DNA from: Phellopilus nigrolimitatus
Lineage: Eukaryota; Basidiomycota; Agaricomycetes; Hymenochaetales; Hymenochaetaceae
Direction: 5' to 3'
Length of the DNA: 27,574 nt
Assembly: GCA_021029095.1 (NCBI GenBank)
Contig: JAJOHG010000344.1
Coordinates: 1 to 27,574, forward strand
The notes beneath the pieces were generated by a model, which did not search any database, was not told where the DNA came from, and saw nothing but the letters and a program-made list of their open reading frames with translations. Below are positions 18,951 through 27,574 of this stretch, piece after piece (within the stretch, counting starts at the first letter, position 1; each line of letters opens with the position of its first letter). The translations under genes and the position numbers were made by a program.

Positions 18951-19204
18951 AAACAGTGCTGGCAGCTGCTGTCTCCCCAGCTCACCATGTTCTCTGGCGC
19001 GCTTGGGCACAAGATTTTAAAAGTCTTGTCTAATGTGTTCGATCCCAAACTGCAGTTAACCACAAATCCAACACTGGATACGTGATGGAGACTTTGTTAA
19101 TTAAAAATTTAAATTATCAGTTATACACGTCTCAAATCCGACCCCGTCTCTGAAGTAAATATCGCCCCTGCATCAAATTCTCAACAATCCTGAGAGCCTT
19201 AATC
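18951..19204 (-). repeat. 3' flank of F-box gene 3
   Basis: It holds the F-box flank signature: AATCCAACACTGGATACGTG and TCAAATCCGACCCCGTCTCT, as after gene 2. The ~90 bp repeat seen after genes 1 and 2 is absent; similarity fades near 18951. Confidence 0.6.
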
Positions 19205-20953
19205 TTAGCTTGAATGTATTGCCATCACTCCAGTGACATCTACTCTTCCCAACGCTCCTGCTTTGCTTTCGTCACCCGCACAATCCTATAGGACACATTC
19301 GAAAAGAGTATAGTTATGTATTAGTCTGTACATAGACACGATTATGGTCAGCTTGCGTGTTCGATCAAGGAGGGGAAAGGGCGAACCGTAGTCTTTTGAA
19401 GACGAATCGTAGTATTCCAAAGGCGAACCGCAGCGTTTCAAATCCAAACCGTCGCTTTCAATCGCCAATCCTTCCGAGAGGAATCCATTAATCATACTAC
19501 GCGTTTGAGAACTTGCGAGGTCTAGGTGCATGTAGGAAACGGAAACTTTCCGAAGTGTGCCGCCTGCACGCCAGCGAGATGCGACCATCTGGCAGAAGCC
19601 TTCCGAGGTCATGAAATGCCGGCACCCGGCAAAGCTGATTGATTCCAGTCCTGGACACAGATTAACTTCTGGCTCGAAAACCGCAGAGCCTGGCGTGATC
19701 GTCAGCGCATGCAAGAATGCATCGCCGAGATTGTGCAATCTGAGCGATAGATGCCTTAACTCCGGGATCATAGACAGGAGGTCGAGTACGTGGGTTGTGT
19801 CGTCCGATTCATAACGCCAGTCAGGCGAGGGGCAAAGACTTAAGGAGGTCAAGGGACACTTGGAGCGAAGAATCAAAGACTTGATGCTGATGAAAAGACT
19901 GCTCCCGTTTGCAGCTATGTGCGTACCATAGACGGTGATATCAAGGCTCTCAAGATTCGGCATAGTGAGCTGGCTAAGAGCGTGTCTGAGTGCTCGAGGC
20001 TGCGTTGCCACAAGCTCGAAACGTGCTTCACGAACCATGGGCAAGACAACCTCTGTCGTATCTCGCACATTGGCGACATAAAGTATAAGCTTTTCGATGA
20101 ACTGCAACTGTGGAGCAAAGCGCGCTGTTTGGATAAAATCCTTCCATGTCGGACCGAAAAGGAGGCCATTCCGGTTGCGTATGGATAATTTGTTAAGTTT
20201 TCCAAATGTCGGTGCGGGGTCATGGAGGTAGCATATGTCGGACATCCGGAGTTCCCTGAGATGAGGAGAACAGGACAGGTCAAGACAAACCCTTCCTGCA
20301 GGCTTTGCCCATGCTAATTGGACATCGACAGACAATGTTTCCAGCAGAGGCATATCGCACATCGTATACTTCATATCATAGTATTCTTGTGGAAAGCCAA
20401 TGTCGATGTGTTTCCAGCGTCGCTGATGAGAAAGCGTCATGACAAGAAGCTTGGTTATTCCCTCATGCTCATCCGAAGTCCATACTATAAGGTTCGGGTC
20501 AAGTCTAATGAACAAAGGTGAGCTGCAAGATCTGGCTAGCCAAATAGCCCACGCTTTAACTGCTGCCTCGATCCTTGGTTGAATAAAGATCCTTGGTTGG
20601 ATAACTTCAGGGTATACCAACGAGTTTGTCAAGTCGAATGACGGATCCTTTTGTGCGTAAAAAGAAATATTCGCCCAGAGGGCTGAGTTAGAGACAGTGG
20701 AGTATCTCCAGGTCCGGCAGACTTGCGACACGTTAAGCGGGGCATCAGTATTCGATGGATACGCGAGATTCGGAAGAGGGAGCCAAGAAATTATCTGGGC
20801 TAGGACGTCAGCGTTTATGCCGCTCGCATGCATGCCGCGCAATTCTGCAAGTCTGTGGCTAAAGCACTTCAATTCCCGGGCATCAGCGACATGGGACTCC
20901 ATCTGCTTTCTGATGGCAACGATTTCGCGAAAGGTGGCCATGGTCGACAACAT
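19205..20953 (-). CDS. F-box/LRR protein 3 (intact, two exons)
   Basis: Exons 20953-19340 and 19285-19205, giving 564 residues. Start MLSTMATFREI was chosen by alignment to the other copies; the open frame runs back to an ATG at 21091, but those 46 residues correspond to leader DNA in gene 1. The F-box is near residues 43-95 (INADVLAQIISWLPLPNLAY, VCRTWRYSTVSNSALW), with leucine-rich repeats after it. Intron 19286-19339 (54 nt, GTGTCT to CTATAG) has a CTAAT branch-like site. The last exon reads DCAGDESKAGALGRVD and ends AIHSS. Unspliced, the frame would end at 19286. Near residue 130 an 18-base tandem duplication gives IQPRIFIQPRI. It is likely an SCF ubiquitin-ligase receptor; the substrate is unknown. 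Confidence 0.82.
20571..20608 (-). repeat. 18 bp in-frame tandem duplication in F-box gene 3
   Basis: CCTTGGTTGAATAAAGAT is followed by CCTTGGTTGGATAACTTC. On the coding strand this repeats six residues (IQPRIF, IQPRIE). The other three F-box copies have one unit only. Confidence 0.8.
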
Positions 20954-21180
20954 GGTGTCGGCGTTAGAAGCGAGTCGGTCGAAGTCGTTGTTGTCTAGTC
21001 GAAGACTCGAGTCCGATTGATTCGTTTGAAAAGAAAAGTTGTTCCAAAATCGAGACGTTGATAGTAAGAGCAGACGTGCAAACGAGAGCAAGAAATCTTA
21101 AAAGAAAGTTCAACAAGTCAGAGTCGGTACGCGGATTGATCGTCTCACGCCACTTGGACCGTCCAGCCACAGTGGTCTAA
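20954..21180 (-). promoter_or_regulatory. Upstream region and leader of F-box gene 3
   Basis: Read on the minus strand it repeats the order seen before gene 1: CACTGTGGCTGGACGGTCCA, then a CTTTTAAGATTTCTTGCTC TATA-like stretch, then the leader ending TAACGCCGACACC. The shared order supports a common promoter for genes 1 and 3. Confidence 0.5.
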
Positions 21181-21709
21181 GGATTCTCTCAGATTCATGC
21201 ACAAAGCACCGTCAGCACTTGCCCAGCAGCTCTATTACTACCAATCTTCTCCTGAATTAAGCTAGTGCTCTGTTCATAAAATGTTATGATTCAATAGTTT
21301 TTTAAATTAATCGATGCCCAGAGTCCAGTTAAACTCCTGTACGAGCTTTGACGACGATTTTGAGTTGGATGCCGATTCACTCTTAACGAAAGCAGCTCCT
21401 CTTCGTGCCTAAACGAAATATCTTGCAGAATTTACATGGTATATTAAACTTTGTCGGTCTTGGTTTGTCCCCGCCTCTATGATGTCTTATAAGAAGTTTA
21501 TTTAACTGCAGCCACTCCTTTGTGTACGATGGTTGCATGGATTTTGGAGACTCAAGCAGTTGAGCGCAAAAAAATCCGAGCCTCATCTGGTATGCTAGAT
21601 CATCAATCCCAGTGATCCACAAATTCGGTTTGCATGCAAGACAATACTCTCTGTTGTACTTATTCCTTGACAACATGTCTCAAGTCCAACGCCATTTCTG
21701 AAGTAAATA
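21181..21709 (-). other. Intergenic and 3' flank of F-box gene 4
   Basis: The part nearest gene 4 (about 21620-21709) keeps F-box flank words such as TCTGAAGTAAATATCACCTC and CATGCAAGACAATACTCT. Further left I recognise nothing, apart from a stretch around 21450-21550 with no clear coding frame. Confidence 0.45.
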
Positions 21710-23481
21710 TCACCTCAGCATTAAATAATTAGCAAACCTGGGAGCTTCGACCCTAGTCGAATGAATTGCCACTACTCGACCGACATCTGTTCTTCCCAAC
21801 GTTCCTGCTTTGCTTTCATCGCCTTCGCAGTCCTATAAGACTCATTTGAAAGGAGTACAGTTATGTATTACTCTGTATACATAGACACGAATATGGTCAG
21901 CTTGAGCATTCGATCAAGGAGGGGAAAGGGCGAACCGTCGTCTTCCGAAGGCGAATTGTAGCCTTTCAAACGCGAATCGTAGAATTCAATCACCAATCCT
22001 TCCGAGGCGAATTCAAAAATCATGCTCTGCGCGCGAGAATTTGCGCGTAATAGGTATCTGATGGAAAAGGAAACTTTCCGAAGCGTGCCGCCTGCACGCC
22101 AGCGAGATGCGATCATTTCACAGATGCTATCCAAGGACATACGATGCTGCGACTCGTCGGGTAAGTCGATTGATTCCAGTTTGGGGCATAAATTATCTCC
22201 TGACTCGAAATCAGCAGAGTCTGGCATGATCGTCAGCGCATGCAGGAATGCATCGTCGAGGTCGTGAATTTCGAGACATAGATGCCTCAACTCCGGGACC
22301 GTGGACAGGAGGTCGAGTACGTGGATTGTGTCGTCCGAACCAGGGTTAGACGAGGGACAAAGACTTAAGGAGGTCAAGGGGCACTTGGAGCGAAGAATTA
22401 AAGACCTGATGCTGACGCAAAGACCGCTCACGTTTGCAGTTGTGTCCGTATCATAGACTGTGACATAAAGACTCTCCAGATTTGGCATAGTGAGTTGACC
22501 AAGAGCGTGGTTGAGTGCTCGAGGCTGCGTTTCTGCAAGCTCGAATTTTGCTTCACAAACCATGGGCAAGACAACCTTGGCAGTATCTCGCACATCGTCG
22601 ATAGGAAGTGCAAGCTCTTTAACGTATTTTAACTGTGGGGCAAAGCGCACGGTTTGGATGAAATGGTTCCATGTCAAACCGAAGGCATAGCTGCCTATGG
22701 ATAAGCTGCTAAGGTTTTCAAATGTCGGTGCAGGTTCATGGAGGTAGCATATGCCGAACGTTCGGAGTTTTTTGAGATGAGGAGAACGGGACAGGTCAAG
22801 ATTAACCCTTCTGTCACCTACAGGGTTTGCGCGTTCATAATTGACACGGACAGATAATGCTTCCAGCAGAGGCATGTCGCTCATCGTAAAGGCGACATCA
22901 TGTTCTTCAAGCGAAAAATCAATGTCGATATACTTCCAGCGACGCTGGTGAGAAAGAGTCATGGAAAGAAGCCTGAATATTTCTTTATAATCGTCTGAAG
23001 ACAAATTTATAAGGGTCAGGTCAAATTTAATGCGTAAAGGTGAGCTGCGAGATCTGGCTAGCCAGATACTCCACGCCTTTACTGCCGCCTCGATCCTCGG
23101 ATGAATCATTTCTGAAAGTTCTGTCGAGTCTGTCCAGTTGGAGAACAGATCCTTCTGTGCGTAAAAATAAAGCTTCGCCCAGAGGGCTGAGTTCGAGACA
23201 GCGGAATATCCCCAGGTCCGGCAGACGTGCGACACGTTAAGTGGGGCATCAGATTTCGAGGGATAGGCGAGGTTCGGGAGCGGGAGCCAAGAAAAGATCT
23301 CGACAAGGACATCGGCGTTTATGGCGTTTGCATGCGCACCGCGCAGCTCTGCTAGTTTGTGGCTAAGACACGTCACTTCCCGGGCATCAGCGGTCTCCAT
23401 CTGCTGCTTGACGAAAAGAATTTCGCGAAAGATACGCATGGTCGACATCGTGGTGTGCACACTGGAGGCAAGCTTGAGCAA
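21710..23481 (-). CDS. F-box/LRR protein 4 (intact, two exons)
   Basis: Exons 23481-21889 and 21832-21710, giving 571 residues, or 560 if translation starts at 23448 (MSTMRIF), where similarity to the other copies begins. The F-box is near residues 45-100 (INADVLVEIFSWLPLPNLAY, VCRTWGYSAVSNSALW), with leucine-rich repeats after it (MPLLEALSVRV, HLKKLRTFGICYL, VPELRHLCLEIHDL). The intron runs from GTGTCT to CTTATAG. The last exon reads DCEGDESKAGTLGRTD and runs on to ANYLMLR, longer than in gene 3. The DNA just upstream of the start is unlike the leaders of genes 1-3, so this copy has a different promoter. It is the most diverged of the four. SCF substrate-receptor role is inferred from the family. 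Confidence 0.82.
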
Positions 23482-23710
23482 AGTTCCGCGACGTATTTTA
23501 AAGTTACGTACCAGTATTATGAGCCAGAGGAAGAGGCCGTGTACGAGTCACTCAAATATGTTGCAGAGGCGACGTGACGAGGCTTCTGGTTTCAAGTGGA
23601 TTATATGGCTTGAAACAAAAATGTTGATGAGCAATGGCCAATAAGCAGAAATAAAACATATCAGCATCAGTGATGTCGTATTACTCAAATATGGGTACAT
23701 ACCGTATCGT
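23482..23710. other. Upstream of F-box gene 4; possible exon remnant
   Basis: It carries the presumed promoter of gene 4, with TATTTTAAAG near 23493-23502. On the plus strand 23503-23577 reads VTYQYYEPEEEAVYESLKYV and then AEAT and a stop. It has a protein-like acidic composition and may be the last exon of an unrelated, lost gene. No match recognised. Confidence 0.3.
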
Positions 23711-23715
23711 ACTGT

Positions 23716-24246
23716 CTACTGGCTTGTATTGATACAGTAGAGCATCGCTACGTTTCCAAAAATTTCGATGGAGAGATTGGTCGCGAAGGCGGGCGCAAAG
23801 ACTCCCTTATATTCATTTCGGCTGAGAGATGCAGAATTGTCGACAATGGAGGCTTCACAAAGGGATAGAGTGGTTCCACGCCACTCGTCCACGGCGCCTT
23901 CCTTCAATTACTTGAACTGACATGGTTCGTCTAGTTAGGATTCCTGACCTTGAAGCAATGCCAGATTCCAAGTTAACTTCCGGAGAAGTCTGTCAGTCCT
24001 GCATGTTTTGATTGCTCCCAAGAATATGCCGGAGGGATTGAATTCAATAACGATGTCTTGGTGCATTGCAAAGTTCAAGCGGCCATTGCGCCTTTCACTA
24101 TGCGCCGAGCCTTCGACACGATGCACCAGAAATTGGAGGCTCGGCGGACTTGAGTTTAGGATGGCACGCCCTAAATGGAGACGATCGTTGGAGCATTTCT
24201 CGCTTGTTCTAATATGTATAGAACAATGGAATATGCTTTGCTGCAT
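23716..24246 (-). other. Two unrecognised open frames, possible gene remnant
   Basis: Minus frame 24246-23935 (103 residues) has a passable stretch, LHLGRAILNSSPPSLQFLVH, and further on NFAMHQDIVIEFNPSGIFLG. A second minus frame, 23907-23716, reads RGTTLSLCEASIVDNSASLS, later ATNLSIEIFGNVAML. They might be exons of one gene, as a GT lies at the end of the first and CTAAC follows soon after. The intervening space is too short for a normal intron, and I know no family like this. Treat it as an unconfirmed remnant. Confidence 0.25.
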
Positions 24247-24451
24247 ACCGCGAATAGCTTCTTGTGTCTTTCTTGTTCAGATTAAAAGGCAGACGTACTC
24301 GCCTGTGAGGGATCCCGCGCCGGGCACTCTAGCGTGAGGCGGGGAGCGCAATCGGCTCACATGGCCTCACTGTACGCATGAGCCGTGAACAAGAAGAGAG
24401 AAAGTGGGTGGGTGTGAGAAAGGACTGTGAGACGACTGAAAAGCTGAGCGG
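24247..24451. other. Intergenic, no gene recognised
   Basis: A GC-rich patch (24310-24345) and otherwise mixed sequence. I see no conserved frame, tRNA or repeat. Confidence 0.4.
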
Positions 24452-24575
24452 CCTACTAAAAAAGTATGTTTTTGGTGGGCGGACATTTCACCGCGTGCGC
24501 GCCGGCGAGTATCTCGAATTCGTTCGTGCGCTTCACGATGCGCATGAATCCTTTTGCTCGCGCCGCCCGCGGACG
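24452..24575 (-). pseudogene. Fossil fragment of SNRNP40 exon 1 and intron 1
   Basis: It matches 13306-13450. Shared words are TGCGCGCC, CGTGCGCTTCACG and GCCCGCGGACGA, and the matching intron part is CTAAAAAAGTATG against TCAAAAAAGCATA. On the minus strand the exon reads SKRIHAHREAHER where the real gene has SKQGLVRTVKRTS, with internal length changes. Part of intron 1 is included, with a GTGA donor still present, so this is a DNA-level copy, not a retrocopy. It ends where the LARP7 block begins. Confidence 0.7.
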
Positions 24576-24766
24576 ACTTTCGAGAACTTGGAGTCTTGGA
24601 GGTAATGCAATAACGGAAGGTCACGCTCGGTATCACGCGTTTCGTACGCGTCGTCGCGCGTCCCGTAACTCTTCTTGAGACTTTTAGGCGACCTTTTGAG
24701 CTGGCATGTTCTGAGCTGCATTGAGCCCATATCGTCTGGGTTAACTGGTTATTCTGGCTTGATAGC
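24576..24766 (+). promoter_or_regulatory. Upstream region of LARP7/Pof8-like gene
   Basis: Matches 2166-2335 in reverse. Blocks kept in both copies include GGTCACGCTCGGTATCACGC (about 24620) and TTTTGAGCTGGCATGTTCTG. Conservation could reflect promoter function or simply recent duplication. No clear TATA box. Confidence 0.4.
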
Positions 24767-26520
24767 ATGGCTACTCCAGGTTTCGCATTCGTGCCGAGAA
24801 AGCTCGCCAAGTCCGGCGAAAAACCGGTCAAGCCCGCACGCCAGGTCGCTTCGTCGTCAAAGATAGCCGAGTCTACTCATGCAAAGGCCGGAGAGATGTA
24901 CGCAGGAGGAGGAGACGACTCAGAAAGTGTGCGAGCGCGAAGACAGACTGGCAGGCTCAAGCAAAAGGAAGCGTATTTGGACGACGGCGCATATGCTGCC
25001 CTCCTCGAGCTGGCACTATCTGACCACGCATTATGGTCGAGCCGGGAGATGTTAGAGATAATGGAAACGAATGAGGATGGTTGTAAGGCTCTTCCGCTTC
25101 GAGGTTATCTTTTCTGAGTTTGATCGAGCTCGAAGTCGTTCCTCTCAGTTATGTGACATCCTCGGCGCCAGCGTTTGCAGGCATGACGCCCATACCGCCG
25201 GAGTTGGCACTCATGCGCTGTATTAAGTCCAGCTCGGTTCTGGAAGGTCGCATGGTTATCGCGGAGCCATGTCAGGATGCGTGGATTGGACAGAGGGGAG
25301 GCAGTTCAGCGGGACAAGGCGGGTTCGAGGTGCGGCGCAAGGACTGGACGAAGGTGCGAGAGCGGATCCGCAAATACACGTCTTTTCAATGGGACAGCAA
25401 GACGATCTATGTCGTGCGTATGCTATCTATCTATGTGCATCTACATGGCAGCTGAAGGACACCGCAGGAAAACCTGCCTCACTCTGTGCGCACGGTTCCG
25501 GCCGTGTACCAGTTCGTTCGCGAGCTCCTGGCTGACGGGACGGACCCAGGAACATCTCAGACGGAGTCAGTGCAAATCATAACCTTCCCTTTTCATCGTG
25601 ACGACAAGCCAGGCACGCCGCCCCCGACCAAAAGCAGAGGCTTCGCTTTCGTCGTGCTTCTGCATGTGAAAGACGCGGAGCACCTCCTGCAGCGCTGGCC
25701 CTGGAGTCTTGACTCGCATCCGTCCCAGGCACTTGTGGACACGCCAGGGGTCGTGGCCGAAGCTGTCGAGCTTGGATTCCGCTGCCTGTCGAAGAAAGAG
25801 TGGGACAGGCTGAAGATGGAGTATCTTTCTCTGCAGCGCCAGCTGCTCGAAAAGACCATGACCTCCAGCAGGCCTGGCCCATCCGTGAGAGTCTTGGATG
25901 CTCAGGAACAAGCACTTCGGCAAAACTACACCGAAGCAAAAGAAACTCCTGTTCCTGCCCCTGCCCCTGCACATCAGACAACGCTTCCTTATCCAGCGGA
26001 CTGTCTCGTCTTCGTCAAAAATGTACACCCAGAGACGAACAAGACGACGCTTCGTTCGCTCTTTACGCATGCGCTCGGCGGGGTTGCGAGCGGAGCCGCC
26101 GACGCGATCGATTACGTGGACTACAACAAAGGGCTTGACAGCGTACGTGCTTCCTTCCTCTATCTGAGCCTCTCATATTATCTCTGACGTCGCTGGGCTC
26201 GTTCACAGTGCCTTCTCCGACTGACAGCGCCTCAGCACGCACGCGCACTCGTCGCCCATTTTTCCGACCGAAAAATCACCCAAGCAAGCGCGCTGGATAG
26301 CGAGGGTGCGCCGCCCGCAGGAGACACGTCCATCGAGATCGTGCTCGTGCAGGGAAAGAAGGAAGAGGTCTACTGGGAGAAGGTGCCTGAGAAGATCAGG
26401 AAGCAAGCTGTCGCGAAAGCACAGGGCGTGTTCGAGGATGCCGCAGTGCGTAATGGGGACCAAGGCGCGGGCGGGGCTGATGCTGGCGGCAAAAAGCGTA
26501 AACGCAGGAAGCATGGATAA
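24767..26520 (+). CDS. LARP7/Pof8-like RNA-binding protein (La motif, RRM, xRRM)
   Basis: Exons 24767-25082, 25136-25413, 25468-26142 and 26209-26520, giving 526 residues. The La motif spans about 62-150: RLKQKEAYLDDGAYAALLEL, then NEDG joined across intron 1 to FVPLSYV (the G-F/W-VPL signature), then LALMRCIKSSSVLEGRM. RRM1 is about 192-275, with TIYVENLP (RNP2, cut by intron 2) and SRGFAFVVLL (RNP1). A coiled linker follows. The C-terminal xRRM is about 374-480: DCLVFVKNVHPETNKTTLRS, AIDYVDYNKGLDSCLLRL, and QGKKEEVYWEKVPEKIRKQA, the extra helix typical of LARP7 proteins. The end is basic (KKRKRRKHG). Family members bind U6, 7SK or telomerase RNA 3' ends; in fission yeast Pof8 assembles telomerase. 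The Agaricomycete RNA partner is inferred. All introns are 53-66 nt. Confidence 0.85.
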
Positions 26521-27375
26521 CATCATCGTTAATACACTCTTTTTCCTTTGCTAAGTATACATATCGCAAACGGATCTCGTGCAATACTACCGAGCCTAAT
26601 AATTAAGTGACTTCGGAATCATAATGCCCTCAGATCAGCAAACTCAGTACTTTTACGTGGCTTTTCTAAGATGGTCATCTTCAAGATTCACATACGTACA
26701 GAACGCCAATTACTGTAAGTCTTTCCGTCTGGGGAAAGTTGACGGAATTGAAAGGAAGTCCTATGAGCACGTGCTCTCCGATTCCGAGCCTCCGCCCGAT
26801 TTGGTCGCTTTTCTTACCCACTTCCATGAGCCTTCTGGTGGCTTTCATCCCTGCTTTTCTATTGCCGTAAATTTTACGACAACGGCATAATGGTATTTGT
26901 CTATTCTTCCGTTCTTAAAACTTCGCGCAACTTCGACCCCATTCATGATCGAGAACAAATCTGAGATCTTTACGCCGAAATGTGCCTTTGTTACAACGCA
27001 TAGGTGCGATGGGTTCTTATCTATTTAACGTCGTCGTTGATAACTCCCAGCCTTCAAGGCCTGAATTTTCGAACAGCGTTGTCGCCATGTACAAACTCTG
27101 AGGTACAGTATGTTACCTACCCAGTGAACAACGCTCACTGTCATCGCTAGTCATCGAGGTCTGAAAAGATTTTCTGTTTCCTATCCATCGTACAGGCTCG
27201 CTGGTATTGTGGATGGTGCGGTCAGGAAGTCGCACCTATTTTGTGAACAAGTAGCGCACGCATTGAGATTCAAGTGAGTAGTTTGCGCTTGATATTGTTT
27301 AAGATAACGGAACGAGCGATGATTACACAGAATGCACACTACGCTATCATACACCAGGAATGCGTAGGAATAACA
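26521..27375. other. 3' flank of LARP7, then duplicated MIF4G 3' region
   Basis: 26521-26900 matches the left edge of the window in reverse. From about 26860 the sequence matches 16605 onward in the same direction (CCCCATTCATGATC, CTTATCTATTTAACGTCGTC, TTGTTTAAGATAACGGAACG). An 88-residue frame at 26624 is not conserved in the left copy and is not called. Confidence 0.55.
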
Positions 27376-27574
27376 TCAAGTGTCTTCATCTTCCGAGATT
27401 TCCTGAATCTCTTGGAATTTGTAGATCTTTTCGGCGATGCCCTAGGTGCGTTCACAGTCAGCTCGAGTATCAATGACGAATGATTTCTCAAAGACTTACC
27501 CCGAAAATATGCCATAGATTCCCAGTATCCCATACTCAACTTTGAAATCCTCCAAATGTTGAGCAAGGGAGAAT
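27376..27574 (-). pseudogene. Second MIF4G-like gene copy, 3' end, degenerate
   Basis: Matches 17149-17345. The last exon is well kept (GIAEKIYKFQEIQ, ending EDEDT then TGA at 27376-27378), as is the GTAAGT donor near 27500. The penultimate exon is four bases shorter than in the intact gene just before the donor (ATCTATGGCATATTTTCGGG). Two more bases are missing near 27570, so the frame does not join. The rest lies beyond the window edge, so a different splice solution cannot be ruled out. Confidence 0.6.

Noticed and set aside
20954..21091. 46-residue N-terminal extension of F-box 3
   Set aside because: It corresponds to untranslated leader in gene 1, where it is not open in frame, so the start at 20953 is preferred.
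25083..25135. Shared frameshift in both LARP7 copies
   Set aside because: It is explained better by a GT-AG intron that restores the La-motif GFVPL signature.
26624..26890. 88-codon frame after LARP7
   Set aside because: The left-hand copy of the same DNA has frame breaks throughout, and the protein resembles nothing known to me.

Overview
The window reads as nuclear DNA of a mushroom-forming basidiomycete (Agaricomycetes; a polypore-like genome would fit, but the species cannot be named). The signs are many 50-90 nt GT-AG introns, GC-rich housekeeping genes, an expanded F-box/LRR family and FunK1-type kinase genes. I saw no tRNA, rRNA or CRISPR array.

Layout, left to right. (1) 1-2335: a minus-strand, disrupted copy of a LARP7/Pof8-like gene and its 3' flank. 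(2) 2511-5016: an F-box-derived scrap, then F-box gene 1 (+), which carries one nonsense codon and one frameshift. (3) 5017-5420: a short terminal-inverted-repeat element between two ~90 bp direct repeats. (4) 5680-13531: a compact GC-rich core with a Gln/Pro-rich NADAR protein (-), SAP18 (+), three tandem miniature FunK1-like kinase genes (+) and the U5 snRNP WD40 protein SNRNP40 (-). (5) 13650-15940: F-box gene 2 (-) with its 3' flank, an inverted copy of block 2. (6) 15914-16374: a large imperfect palindrome. (7) 17149-18384: a MIF4G-like gene (-). (8) 19205-23481: F-box genes 3 and 4 (-), both intact once a hidden last exon is added. (9) 24452-24575: a fossil piece of SNRNP40 that retains an intron boundary. 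(10) 24767-26520: the intact LARP7/Pof8-like gene (+), four exons. (11) 26605-27574: 3' flank and a degenerate second copy of the MIF4G-like gene (-).

The main theme is a conserved core between mobile, duplicated, partly decayed gene blocks. F-box blocks lie on both sides of the core in opposite orientation. LARP7 blocks lie near both ends, also in opposite orientation. The MIF4G 3' region is repeated directly. This layout could allow inversion of the core by recombination between repeats, and it has produced one functional plus one dead copy of several genes.

Three core or flank genes act in RNA biology: SNRNP40 in the U5 snRNP, LARP7 as a binder of U6 or telomerase RNA, and SAP18 in Sin3/HDAC and splicing-linked complexes. 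Nothing in the sequence shows that they are co-regulated. All exon models come from reading splice signals and protein conservation by eye and have not been tested against transcripts.
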